Counted from the stretch's first letter, positions 35,673 to 46,849 are shown. The stretch is 64,000 nucleotides of DNA from Aquila chrysaetos chrysaetos (GCF_900496995.4 NC_044012.1:25929606-25993605), one strand, 5' to 3'. A program made the numbers and translations. Notes: a model not told the origin generated them from the sequence alone.

Positions 35673-36001
35673 AGTTATCAAAAGTAAAGGTGAATTTCCT
35701 GGAGACTAATTCTCTTAAATGCTAAGGCCAGTCTAATTAGGTCTAGCAGTGAAAGGTTTGTCATGTCTCAGTTGACCACATTTGTGGTGTTATTGAAACA
35801 GCTGCTGCTTTTATTTTTCTGGAAAGCAATGGAATAAGAACAAATTGTTCTTGAGAATCAGACTCTGTGTTTCAGAGGTCAGGTTAACACAAATTAGGAT
35901 AGGGGGCATCTTATTACTCTAATCACCTGATGGAGAATGTACATGAGGAAAAAAAATGTGAACTTAAGGTAAAGCATAAGGATGACATAGGTAAGTCTGC
36001 T

Positions 36002-36538
36002 TTAGAGAGGCAGTAGGTGTCTATAAGGCCTTTGGACTTGGTCACTGGCATTGGTATCACTATGTGATGCTTCCGAGATCTCTTTGTCCTCATTTGCTGT
36101 ATCTGTATTTTCTGTTTCTGGCTTCTCTTTCTCTGGAGCATGCTCCTCCCTCTCACTCTCAGATGGTTGATAGCATCTGTAGCCGGGTCTACTGCAAGGA
36201 TGCATCCAGTGGGAAGAAAACACGTAGGAGCACCGTGGTTTTGGGACAAATCTCTCTGCAGGTGGCTCTGAGCACAGGAATTCTGCTCTCAAAGATGTCA
36301 GTGGGGCTGGTGCACCTTCCTCCAGGACTGCAGAACTTCTGACGACTGTCTCCTGTGGGCACATGCTGAGGATCGGCCCTGGGAATGTCACAACGACAGG
36401 AGGGGGGTATATAATGACCCTGGAGGCACCACAGGATACAACACACGGGTCATTGCAGCTGCCAGCAAGAGGCTGGGGGCACTGCACATCGCATGAGTAG
36501 AAACACCATCCTGCATCCCGCTCCCCACCGAAGGACAT
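36002..36538 (-). CDS. Corneous beta-protein with acidic tail (178 aa)
   Basis: The head (1-36) contains [17 protein letters not shown]. The beta core at about 38-67 reads [17 protein letters not shown] then CPQETVV. A linker follows, then the motif [13 protein letters not shown] at 103-115, shared in form with residues 141-153 of the gene at 7161-7646. Residues 126-168 are hydrophilic and mostly Glu, Asp, Ser, Thr and Lys (for example [18 protein letters not shown]); no Gly-rich tail is present. The start is the first ATG after the acceptor GTGCTGCAG (exon 2 from 36559); the frame to 36613 is intronic. Exon 1 at 38636 gives an intron of about 2.1 kb. The acidic tail may keep the protein soluble or bind basic partners such as the Lys-rich EDC proteins; this is inference. 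Confidence 0.92.
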   Translation of the reverse strand: MSFGGERDAGWCFYSCDVQCPQPLAGSCNDPCVVSCGASRVIIYPPPVVVTFPGPILSMCPQETVVRSSAVLEEGAPAPLTSLRAEFLCSEPPAERFVPKPRCSYVFSSHWMHPCSRPGYRCYQPSESEREEHAPEKEKPETENTDTANEDKEISEASHSDTNASDQVQRPYRHLLPL

Positions 36539-38239
36539 CTGGCAGAAATGGTGGTGAACCTGCAGCACATAAGAGACCACAGGCATGTTTCTCAAAGCAT
36601 TTGCAACCCACACCCTGCCTTTCGTCCTGCCGACCCTTGCACCTTGGTGGGGACTCCTGCTCCTCTCTCTTGTTATCCTTGTAGGGAGAGTGAGGCATGT
36701 GCCACAGCTGGGGATACGTTGTGGTGGAGAAGAAGGTGCAAGTAGATAAGAGTGCAGCTCAGGTATTTTAGTTATAGGGGCTGTGCAGGTAATGTAGATG
36801 CTGTAGCAGAGACAATGTGAGCCTGTGACTTCAGGAAATGAAGCTCACAGGTCAGTACAGGCTTGTCCCCTTGCTCCACTCACCCCATCGCCCTAAGTCC
36901 TTCTCACCCTGCCTCCATCCTCCCAAAAAGGACCTTTAGGCCTCTGAGTTTAACCAACCTCCATCCCATTTTATCACTGCTATCCATTGCCCATGGGCCA
37001 TTTCTACCTCTGCCCCGATGCAGTACCTCTTCTCACTCTCCCAGTTACAGATCCTGTCTGAGCAGCTATCAAGGACAACTGGAGAGGTACTGCAGCTGTG
37101 GCCAGTGACTTCAACATAGCCACTGCTGGTGCCATAAGGCCACTGGTCATACAGGAATGGGTATTTTATATGCCTGTATTGGAGAATGGCCTTGCCTGGG
37201 ATTATTTGTTTGTCTTGGTGATAGAGAATGCCCAGCCCTCGTTAGAGTAATTATGCATAATAGGATTCCTATGCCTCTGCTGAGATTGTGCTGGGCACTG
37301 TATCAGTGTCCTGAGAGGTTTGTGCAGACTAACAAGTCCATGTCAGGCAGGACTGGGAGGAAGAAACATTATCCCAGCTCTGCAAGCTGCAGACTGCTGT
37401 GCGGGAGGTGGAAGGACCCAATTTTGGTGCTGTTCTCCATGCTAGTCCCTGGGATCCTAGGAAAATCTTGCCTCCAGGTACCTCTAGATGGTTTTCGGAG
37501 ACCATTTGTGGCAGAGCCAAGAACATCATAGAGATTTTTGGTGCCTACCTTTTTGCCTGGACCCTGAATCCATCTTTTAGGTCATTCAACTGAAACTAAT
37601 TACAAAAATATATTGTGGGATTTATCTGTCAAAGTTAAAAACTGCGTGATGATTACCTATAAAGTAGCCACTTTATTTTTGTCCCTGGAGAAAAACAGGC
37701 ACTTTCAGAGTGCAGTCAAGCTCATTCAGAGGTAGGTGTTTAAATAATGCATGTGAAATGCCTGTTTCTGTCCACTGATTATGATGGAAAGGTTAAGGGG
37801 GATCCCATTATTTATCTTGTCTAGCTTTTTGTGTCTGTCAATACTCTGCTTCAGATGCTCATTAGAAAAATCATTAAGTCATTGAGTGTGAAAACAATTC
37901 TCCTTGCAGAATTTCTTCTTCCTAATAGTGCTATAATAAAGGTGTCTTAACCCAAAGAGAGAGGCTTCAGTCATGAACAAACAGACCCATATGAATGACC
38001 AATTGAAAACTGGGGAGACATCACTTCTTAGTGAAATGAACTCTTTGTTCTAGCTGTGGTTTGGATGCAAACATGATCATTCTGGCAGGAAAGGAAGGAG
38101 GCAAGAAGATTTTAGTCCTTTTTTATCCCTTTGTAAACTAAAACTTGCTGATTTATGAATAAAAACTTTTGGAAAATTAATTTGAACATCTCAGGTCTTC
38201 TCCAATTTTTTAATGAAAAAATACTAATATTAACGTTAC

Positions 38240-38336
38240 TGAGCAACCTGATCAAGTGGGATATGTCCCTGCTCATTGCAGGGGGGTTGGACTAGATGAC
38301 CTTTAAAGGTGCCTTCCAACCCAAACCATTCTGTGG
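38240..38336 (+). repeat. CR1 LINE 3' end fragment
   Basis: GGGGGGTTGGACTAGATGAC, then CCTTCCAACCCAAACCATTC, the classic CR1 3' terminus. It lies in the intron of the acidic-tail gene. Confidence 0.85.
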
Positions 38337-38635
38337 TAATGTTATCTAAACTCTACCTGAATAGAGCTTAAAATGCCTTTTATGTTGGATACCATACAGT
38401 AAATAGATAAAAACAAAATTGCACTACCTTTTTTAATAAGAATGCCAGTCCCCATAGATACATTTTTAAGGCTACACATGGTCCAAGTATACAACTAAAT
38501 AATTTCTAGCAGACTTTTTGAGAAAGAATCTCATTAATATTTTTAGAAACTGCAGAGTGGCTTGCTGTTAAACCCCAGCTCATTTTAAAGCAATGTTTTA
38601 CTCAGTATAATTAGATTGAGGTGAATGGGACTTAC

Positions 38636-38699
38636 CAGCTGTCCAAGAAGAAGTCAAGAGAAATAGCCAGAGGAGCCCTAAATCCTTTGAGTTTTATAT
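38636..38699 (-). promoter_or_regulatory. TATA box and non-coding exon 1 of the acidic-tail gene
   Basis: Minus-strand ATATAAAA at 38699-38692; leader with TCTCTTGACTTCTTCTTGGA, near-identical to exon 1 of the gene at 7161-7646; donor GCTG|GTAAGT with the last exon base 38636. Confidence 0.85.
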
Positions 38700-38790
38700 G
38701 CTTTCTTGAACTTCCAGGAAGATGACACAACCTTTGTGCATGAGGTCTTAATTATTTTCCCAACAATTTTTCCCACATGTGTAACACTTA

Positions 38791-38816
38791 TAATTACTGT
38801 AATTATTTTAACATTG
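38791..38816 (-). promoter_or_regulatory. Conserved AT-rich upstream element, copy 7
   Basis: In gene sense TTAAAATAATTACAGTAATT, about 92-117 bp upstream of TATA; the TAATTAC-GTAATTA palindrome is clearest here and at 9677-9704. Confidence 0.65.
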
Positions 38817-40654
38817 TTTACCGGCATTATTCAATTCTCTGTGGTACATACTGTTACATGCTGTGGGTTTCCCTTTGTATTATATTTTTATGGTATAAAT
38901 TAATTGCTGATGTGACTTTACCACTTCTGTCTCTATTAACATGGGGATGCAACTAACTCCAGTTTGTTCAGCTTTGACTTGAACATTGACCACGTGAGCA
39001 GTGGTTCGCAGACAGCAACTGATGTATTGCAGACATATTGGCTATATCTGCTGCTAGGTGTGGGATTTTAATTCATTCCCCTAAATCCACTGTACATTTA
39101 GCTGGAGGGACCATGGGGTTCATCCTTGTAAGTGGTTTGGAGGAGGGAGGAGTGGAGAATAGAATTTTCCAGACCACACATACCCCGTTTTTGTTCACAA
39201 TGAAACTGATTTCATTATTTGCTTCCTGTCCTTTGTTTCACTGACTGTTGTCACAGCTCCAGCTGGAGGATGTCATTCTGCTTGGGGATCCCCATTCCTA
39301 CTCTAGGTACTGACCAGCTGCCAACTGGCTTCAATCACCATACATGATCAGAAGGCTAAGAAAGATAACCTCTGAAGGATGCCCACTTACAAAGAGAAGA
39401 CTGGAAGGAGATAAAGTAATAGTTTCTGCACATAAAAGGTAGATGTCAAGGTGAAAGAATTTAGCTGCCATTTACACCTGCTGAGGACAACAGAAGTAGT
39501 CATGGGCTAAAAGTGCATCAAGGGAGACTTAACTATGGCAAAAAAATTTTAATCATGTGGCTACTGATGTACGGGAATTGCCGAATTTTGTGGAACCTCA
39601 CTGATTTCCCAAGGATTCAGGTGGATTCTCAGAATTAAAAGTCACATGCTCAACTCTCACAGGCTTAGCCGAAGCTACCTTTTAACTCACTTTGACATGA
39701 TTGCTTTTGAATGCAAACAGAAATGCATTGTTTAATGAAAATGCAAAATGCCTTCAGTTGTCAAGGCTCGAAAACAGTATCCTGTTTATGAGAACAACTA
39801 AGACACTTCCATCAAGAAATGCATATTCTAAAGTTGCTATTAGCCCTCAGGTGTTTGTTTCAAATACCATACTATTGATATTATAATGATAAACCACTTT
39901 GCATGCACAAACCAGTAATGAATATTTTTGAAATGTTTTGACATTCCCTGTCGTGTGGAAACCTCACCTCACCAGTCTCTAATTGTTGGGATTATTTTCC
40001 CCACCCTCCCACAAAAGGCAATGAAAAGTTCACACAAAGTTATCCAAAAAGCCAGGCCCCAAATTCATAGCTCATGATGGAGGCTAACCTCATTGAGCTC
40101 TGTTACTAGAGATTGCTGGCGATTTACGTTAAGAATTGTATTTCATATTCTTTGATAATTTCAGGGAGCTTATGGATCTCTTGGTGACTTCTGAACCAAT
40201 TTCTGATCATACCCTTCTTCCTTAAAAATGAGAAAAGTGTCTGTAAAAATGGAAAATCCTGTTTCTATGCCACTTTACCTGCAGAGCATCCCCATACCCC
40301 AAACTGGAAACTCATTTACACCTCCCAGTCTTCCTTGTAGGAAGAAAAGACAGCAAGGTTGCCATTTAATTTCTAGAAGTTATGACACCTTCTGCACAAA
40401 ACCGCCTTTGGAAATGGGAGTAGAAACACAACCCCAAACAACTTATGCCTCTTAATAACATGGGCAATGTGGAGTTTGTCCGGCTGGGGGACTCTGCACC
40501 AGAACCACTTTGGACAGCAGTTGCATGGAAAGGCTGTGCAAAGCAAGCCCAAAAAAGAAAAAGCTGCTTTGCAGCCCACCCTGTCACTGTCCACCTTGGA
40601 GTGGAGACCATCTTTGCTCTAAACACTCGTTTGGTGGGTGAAGGTAGTAAAAAA
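38817..40654. other. Intergenic stretch, no gene recognised
   Basis: No EDC-type exon, core motif or clear repeat. Short open frames near 40366-40626 match no family I know. Confidence 0.45.
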
Positions 40655-40965
40655 ATGTCCCTTCAGTGTTTTCTTCTCCAGGGCAAATATACCCAGCTCT
40701 CCTAGCCTCCCTCTTCTTGCACCCAGCACACTGACCACCCTGCAGCCTCCAACGGACTCACTCCTGGCTGTCCATGGCTCTTGTGCTGAGCACCCAGAAC
40801 CGGACATGGAGGTCTGGATGTGGCCTCCTGAATGCCAGCTGGAGGGCAATCAATACTTTTCTCCTGCCACTGGCTATGCTCTGGTTCAGGCAGCCCAGCC
40901 TGCGGTTGGCTTTCACTGCCACAAGGATGCAGCACTGCCTCACGTCACCTTTTGGGCCACCAGGT

Positions 40966-40967
<2 letters not shown>
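40655..40967 (-). repeat. CR1 LINE internal fragment, reverse orientation
   Basis: Plus-strand words CCAGCTCTCCTAGCC, TGGATGTGGCCTCC, CAGCCTGCGGTTGGCTTTCA and GGCCACCAGGTCC follow the order of a reverse-complemented CR1 C-terminal and 3' region. Old and diverged. Confidence 0.7.

Positions 40968-41002
<35 letters not shown>
40968..41002. repeat. 35-bp poly(T) run
   Basis: Uninterrupted T run between CAGGTCC and GCAGTA. CR1 consensus in this orientation has a short T tract just before CTGCAG at this point, so the run may be an expansion inside the CR1 fragment. Confidence 0.9.
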
Positions 41003-41004
<2 letters not shown>

Positions 41005-41751
41005 AGTATTCATGACCTCTCCAGGAACAGATCCCACCTACTAATCCATTCGATGAGGGAGAGCAGGGTCTGCTGCCAGAGCAGGTAGCAGGAGGAGAGA
41101 GGGAACAAGAGAGCATAAAAACCATCCTCATGCAGAGAGCCAGTAAAATTTCAGGCACCATTTAGTGGTTGCTTTGAGATATCAGGTTTTTATATGCTCA
41201 TGTCAGTGTAACTGCTTTATCAGGAGCAAAAACAGAGAAACAGAAGCTCACATTTTTAATAGGAAACCCTTTTCTGCTGATCAATGCCATCTTCCCCATG
41301 CCAGCTGAAGGGGAGTCTGGATCCTTTAGGGATTAATAGCAACTGAGATCAGCAGAGCCTTTTAAACCATGCAAGTGGGATAAATGCATGTGGGAGAGCT
41401 TCCCCTGGGCCTTGGCTGTGCCACCCTCATGCCTTAATTGTGAACCTCCATCTCCCTCTAATGGCTGCAGACCTCCAGACCTCACTGCCTGTCCTGACCA
41501 TGCTGGTGCCTAGGGTGAGCAGGGGTAGAGAGGAGCCAGGTTTTTAATAGACCTGGTATCAGAAAGTGATTGATCCCATGGGATGTAGTCAGGAGGGAGC
41601 TACTTGCTTAGGTCTTTCCTCTCTTTTTCATTTAATTCCCCAGGGTTAGTGATTTACCAGAAGTTAAAATGAATTCTCTCTCTGCATGGGGAACAAGACT
41701 CCTCCTAATCCCGGAGGACAGGTGGTAGCATCTGTTGCTGGTTTTTACAGG

Positions 41752-42332
41752 TGTTGTGGTTTAACCCCAGCCAACAACTATGCACCACACAGCTGCTCAC
41801 TCACTCTCCCACACACAGTGGGATGGGGGAGAAAATCGGGAAAAAAGGAAGTAAAACTCATGGGTTGAGATAAGAACAGTTTAATAGAACAGAAAAGAAG
41901 AAACTAATAATGACAACAATAATAAAATTACAATAATAATAATAAAAGGATTGGAATATACACGTGATGCACAGTGCAATTGCTCACCACCCACCAACCA
42001 ATGCCTAGTTAGTCCCTGAGCAGCAATCCCCCCCCTAGCCCCACTCCCCCCAGTTTATATACTGGGCATGACATCACATGGTATGGAATACTCTGTTGGC
42101 CAGTTTGGGTCAGCTGTCCTGGCTGTGTCCCCTCCCAACTTCTTGTGCCCCCCCAGCCTTCTTGCTGGCTGAGCATGAGAAGCTGAAAAATCCTTGACTT
42201 CAGACTAAACATTACTTAGCAAAAACTGAAAACATCAGTGTGTAACCAACATTCTTCTCATACCAAACTCAAAACACAGCACTATACCAGCTACTAGGAA
42301 GACAATTAACTATCACAGCTGAAACGAGGACA
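41752..42332 (+). mobile_element. Solitary LTR of an avian endogenous retrovirus (fossil)
   Basis: Begins TGTTGTGGTTTAACCCCAGC and ends GCTGAAACGAGGACA. A second copy of the same family, with the same word order, lies at 54915-55471. No internal retroviral region is seen beside it, so I read it as a solo LTR. The family is known to me from neoavian genomes; the exact subfamily name and age would need a repeat library. The differences between the two copies suggest they are not very recent. Confidence 0.8.
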
Positions 42333-42339
42333 CAGACAA

Positions 42340-42665
42340 ATCTATCACTTTATTAGAAAAAGGAGTCTACAGAAATCCCGTTTGGTCTGTTTGGGGCGCT
42401 GGAGAGGAATCCAAGGAGAAAGGAGGGGGTTTTCCTGCTGGGATTTGCCCAGGGAGCTGGCTGAGCAGAGCAAGGCAGAGAAGCAGTGATGGGAAGAGCT
42501 GCCAGGTCTCCCACTGCACCTCTGGATGGTGGTAGAGAGCTTCTGCTTCCCTGGTGCTTCCCCAGGAGCACCTCCTGGGAGAGACTGTGGTGTAGGGCAG
42601 GTGTGCCAAGACATGTGCTTTGGGACTTTCCCTCTTACATAAATATCCTAGGAAACCAAAATATT
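42340..42665 (-). other. Exon-like segment with AATAAA, not recognised
   Basis: Minus strand: TTGGTTTCCTAG resembles a splice acceptor, followed by an open frame of 89 codons from ATG at 42614 and an AATAAA at 42353-42348. The stop comes only after the AATAAA, so a transcript ending there would lack it. It may be a decayed EDC exon or chance. No family match. Confidence 0.25.
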
Positions 42666-42669
42666 GGTC

Positions 42670-43355
42670 AAGCACGATTTCCTGCTATCTACAAAAATGT
42701 TATTGTCAAGGAACAGCTGGAATTGAAAGTTAGTTTTCTCTCTGGCTGCAATTTTATAGCCACAAACTATTGATGCTGATCACCCATCCAATGCAGGCAG
42801 GGCCAGCTCAGGGTCACAGCATCACAAGAGACCTTCTGCAGCTTCCTCTCTCCCTCCTGCTATGCCAGGGACTATCCCACACAACCCATTTCATAATCTG
42901 CTCAGCTGTGGTTTGTCCAGTGAAAAAATTGCAGAGCAGGGGACACCTGGGGGAAGCTTGCCCTGGTCCTGGGGTGCAGGACTGAAAGCTCCTGTGTGAC
43001 CCATATGCAAAGGGGCTGTTCTCCCCTGTGATGCTGGTGCAACCAAGCTAAGCCTGGATAGACAGTAAACTCCTGCCTGAGAGCTGCTAATGAGTCTCAT
43101 AACTTTAATCAAGCCTTCTTCTAAATACCGCCCTGCGCTGCTTCTTTTACTATGTCTCTGGATAACTTTTCAACACCAAGATCTGTTCCCACAGATGGTA
43201 AATCTAGTCCTAAAAGCGTGGTTACTGCCATTATTTTACACAAAAGAATGGTATAACAACAGGGAATAGTTTTTTTCCAGTAGTAGGTATTAGAAACAGT
43301 TTTAAAAAATGGAAAATAAGTCAGACAGAGAGCAGGAATCCAGCTGCAACCTCAG
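42670..43355. other. Intergenic stretch, nothing recognised
   Basis: Short unrelated open frames only, between the exon-like segment and the poly(A) signal of the next gene. Confidence 0.5.
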
Positions 43356-43361
43356 TTTAAT
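43356..43361 (-). terminator. Poly(A) signal ATTAAA of the gene at 43696-44670
   Basis: ATTAAA about 335 nt past the stop, followed by TTGCAGC; similar in layout to the beta-protein genes. Confidence 0.6.
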
Positions 43362-43695
43362 ATGACCGGTACAACCTGTGAATATAATTGATCCAGTAAC
43401 AGTAAAAACCTCTCAGGGTGCGAACACTGTAGCAGAGTTGTATCGGCTTGAAGTTCAAAGCCTAAGCACCTGCTCAGTTACTTAAATTCTCACTAACATC
43501 TTTTCTGTTGCAGGAATAACTGAAGCGTGGTCAAAAAAGAAAGGCAATGCACTCTATGAGTTTAACATGGATACAATAAGGGGTAAAATAAGGCCAAAGC
43601 TTCTCTGGGGGTTAGGAATGGGAACAGGGGGAGAAAAATAACCTCAGACCTCAGCTACACAGCTTGCTGGTTTTACAACTACTTCTTTATCTCCT

Positions 43696-44670
43696 TTACC
43701 ACAGCCATTTTGAAGCACAGCGACTCTTCTTGGAGTGGCTTGAACGTTTCACTCCCCCTGCATGATTCTGAATCGAGTGCTGGGTGGCCCGTGGGTAGAG
43801 GCACTTGGACTTGTTTAGGTGTTGTGTGGATGAACTCTTGTGCTTGACTCCCTCCTGCATCAGCGAGCATTTAGCTTTGTGTTGCTGCAAGGAGCACTCC
43901 TTTATTTCCTGCCCAGGGAGACACTTGGGCACATGTGGCTGCGGCGGGCACTTGCTTACACATTGCTGCGAGGAGTAAGTGGTGACGCATTCCTGCATCG
44001 GGTAGCCCTTCATGCACTTCTGCTGGGGGAAACTGCTCGTGTACTCCTGCAGGAAAGACTGTGTTGTGCACTGCTGCGGAGGGCACTCGGTGACTCCCTG
44101 CAGTGGCAGGGAATAGCCGCTGGTCATCCCCTGCAGGGACCAGAGCTCCGTGCCGTACCGCTGCGACGAGCATTTGGATATCTTCTGTGACCTGCATTCG
44201 TCCTTGCACGAGGATGAGTACTTGATCCCACATGGTGGGAACTTGAGTTTGCTCGGCTCTGGGCACCTGGGTGCACAGGGTGGGAGGCTCTTGGCCATAC
44301 GCTTTTTCTCGGGGTGGCTGGTCTCACACGGCTGGAAATTCTGCATCGTGCTCAGCTTCAGGCTGGGCTTCCTGCAGGGCAGAAGGCGAGTGGTCTCACA
44401 AGGCTCAGGGTACAGCAGGATGCAGTGTTGTACATTGGGCTGACAAGACAGCAGAGACATCTGGCTTACGCTTGGCTGTGGGCACACATAAGTGAAAGGT
44501 TGCGTGTAGCTTTGCCATCTCGGCATTGGGCTCTTGATCACGCTCACAGGGTGGCATGTGGTACTGCAAGCATCAGACTGGGGCGTGCACTGCTGGATGC
44601 TTTCAGTGATATAGCTCGATCCCGGTAGGTACAGGTGTTTATACTGCTCCCCATAATAGTGCATGGTCAT
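43696..44670 (-). CDS. Gln/Cys-rich EDC protein, EDQCM-like (324 aa)
   Basis: Likely a cornified-envelope protein. There is no beta core. The N-terminus is MTMHYYGEQYKHLYLPG; the middle is rich in Cys, Pro, Ser and Gln with loose repeats of PQQC or QECV type from about 195 to 275 (ECPPQQCTTQSF, QQCVSKCPPQP). The basic end has GGVKRSSHSKK and a final SKWLW. The same end is found in the neighbour at 50444-52132, so the two are paralogues. Gln and Lys would be transglutaminase targets and Cys would form disulfides. Two in-frame ATGs begin the frame (44670 and 44664); exon 2 starts at 44685 after the acceptor CTTCTTTTAG. Exon 1 is at 46781. It fits the avian EDC Gln/Cys-motif class (EDQCM), but I do not assign a symbol. 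Confidence 0.85.
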   Translation of the reverse strand: MTMHYYGEQYKHLYLPGSSYITESIQQCTPQSDACSTTCHPVSVIKSPMPRWQSYTQPFTYVCPQPSVSQMSLLSCQPNVQHCILLYPEPCETTRLLPCRKPSLKLSTMQNFQPCETSHPEKKRMAKSLPPCAPRCPEPSKLKFPPCGIKYSSSCKDECRSQKISKCSSQRYGTELWSLQGMTSGYSLPLQGVTECPPQQCTTQSFLQEYTSSFPQQKCMKGYPMQECVTTYSSQQCVSKCPPQPHVPKCLPGQEIKECSLQQHKAKCSLMQEGVKHKSSSTQHLNKSKCLYPRATQHSIQNHAGGVKRSSHSKKSRCASKWLW

Positions 44671-46780
44671 GCAAGGTGCTTATGCCTAAAAGAAGCAGGA
44701 AAAAGACAGTTCACGTAGGCATTGGCTATTTTTTTGTGATGCAGGCCTCGGAGTTTCCCCGCAGGCATCTCAACATGGCAAGCCCACACCCGAGCCCTCC
44801 TGAAGGTCAGAGGTTCTTGGTGACTCAAGACCAGGCTGTGATCACCCAGGTGAGGAGAGGAGAGTCTGTTCTCGGCTCATGCCCCCACACCCTTCTCTTA
44901 AGAGCCCAGAAGCAATCAGGGATTGGAGGCAGACAAACCAGGGAGTTTTCATGCCACTCTTCAAAGACCAGCTAAGCGTCCAACAAAGCATTTCACCAAG
45001 GAGAAGTGACATTATGACCTGCTGTCTTACTTCCTGGAAACCTCCTGTGTCCCCACTGGGACGTCCTTTCAAGTTTATATCCTGCAACTCCCAAGCACCA
45101 GAGATGAAAGGCAAGCCAAAATTAAAGGTGTGTCCATGGTGTAATTCTCAGGCGTGGCTGCAGTTCACATGGGCAAACACAAGCTGAGGTTAAATTAGCT
45201 AGCTGAAGGTAAGGATAGGTTTGTGACAGCATGGAGCTCAGCATATATGACCTGCCTGCCTGCCGATTCACAGTCCCACAGGGGTCTGCTGGGCTGGCAG
45301 TGTGCAATTACAGGCTCTGAGCTTGCCACCGTAGTATCAGCTTCACTGCCTCTGCAAGCCTTGCAGTCCTAGCTTCATACTATTGTGTAGGCATCCTCAA
45401 GAAAAGAAAAGACGAAATACAACAGCATTGTGTCTAAGTATTTAGTGAAACCATAGCAGGAAAGGAGAAGCTATCAAGGCAAGATCTCAGCTGGTGTTAA
45501 CTGGTCAATTTTCACTGAGTTGAGAGAATTACACCCATTTAAAGAAGCCTCCAGTCCTGCACTACAGTCATACCAAACCATAGTGTCCTGGTTTTGTTAT
45601 GGTAACCCAAAGACCCACTGCCAAATGCCTGGCATACCAGCTCTGATGGATACTGAAAATTCATCCTGACAGCCCCTGTGCAGGCAGCATGAAGGGGAGT
45701 CTAGCCGAGAGGTTCACGTTTTCCTCCTGAAACCACTGTGAAATGTGGCCAACTTTGTATTGGCCCTGGGACTTGTAGGAGAAACCATCCCACTTCATTC
45801 CCCACTCCGGAAAACACCGGTTTCAGGGAGTATTCTGAATTTTTTACCAGATTATTTTGAGCACAACAGGTACTGGAACAACTGACATGTGAAAGGTGCT
45901 CTGATCAAAAATGTTTTTTTTTCATTTCAACATTGTTTGGAGATTAAGACATATAATTAAATGACTGTAAAGAAACTGCATTTTCTGAACACTCCTAGTT
46001 CTGTCTATAATTACACAAGGCATTTTATCTTCCAAAAGCCTATCACTGGGTGACTATTAGCAGTAACAATGCTGTGTGTTACTATCATTAGGAAAACTTA
46101 TTACCACTACAATTATAATAATCGTTGACTAATAAAAACAACCCATTGAAAAACAATGATAGCAATTGCTACTACTACATGTACAATGCTAAAGTATCTA
46201 GTGATGCTCATCAAGATAAAAAGCTTCTAAAGTAGGGGGGATTATTTGCTTCCAGGGGGTGGTTTGCATCTCAAACTTATTTTTGTCATTGTTACCCTAG
46301 ATAGAAATTTTAACATGTTCAGACTTAGCTAGAGAGTCTCTCTGCTGACTTTCACATTGGCACTGAAGTTGGTCAGCTTCTTACTATTATCTGAAAAGTT
46401 GTTTTGTTTAAATTCCATAAAATGGCAGCAAATTTCTCCATGCCACTTCCTTTAGAGGTGTTGCAAGGTCATATGTGACTCCTGCCAGCATTGAGCCCTT
46501 TATGTAGTCAATAGCCTCCTTTGGACTAGAACTAACAGAAAGCATAGAAAAGCCCACAAATCCCACTCCTGACTTCACAGTCCATCTGGAAGTGCTCTCC
46601 CAATATTCTTCAGTTTAGCATGGAGGAGATGCTCCAGCTGTTAGAGGCGCGCTTGCTGGTGCTGATGGCAGCATCCCCCAGAGGATGCTTCTCTGTGAGT
46701 ACACAGGCAGGACCTCTGCCTGCTCCAGCCACCCAGGAATAAAACAGCATTTCAGGAGCTCCATTAAAAGCCAGACTTAC

Positions 46781-46848
46781 CCACTTCATCAGTGAGAACA
46801 ACCGGAGAGAAGTGCCTAGGAGAGCCCTGCGATGACAGAGCTTTTATA
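46781..46848 (-). promoter_or_regulatory. TATA box and non-coding exon 1 of the gene at 43696-44670
   Basis: Minus-strand TATAAAAG at 46848-46841, a leader ending CACTGATGAAGTGG and donor GG|GTAAGTCTGG (last exon base 46781). The intron is about 2.1 kb. The AT-rich upstream element of the beta-protein genes is not present. Confidence 0.85.
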
Positions 46849-46849
46849 C

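Noticed and set aside
41100-41200. Minus-strand ATATAAAAAC near 41190 as a promoter of a hidden gene
   Set aside because: No donor of the EDC type follows at the right distance and no coding exon is recognisable downstream.
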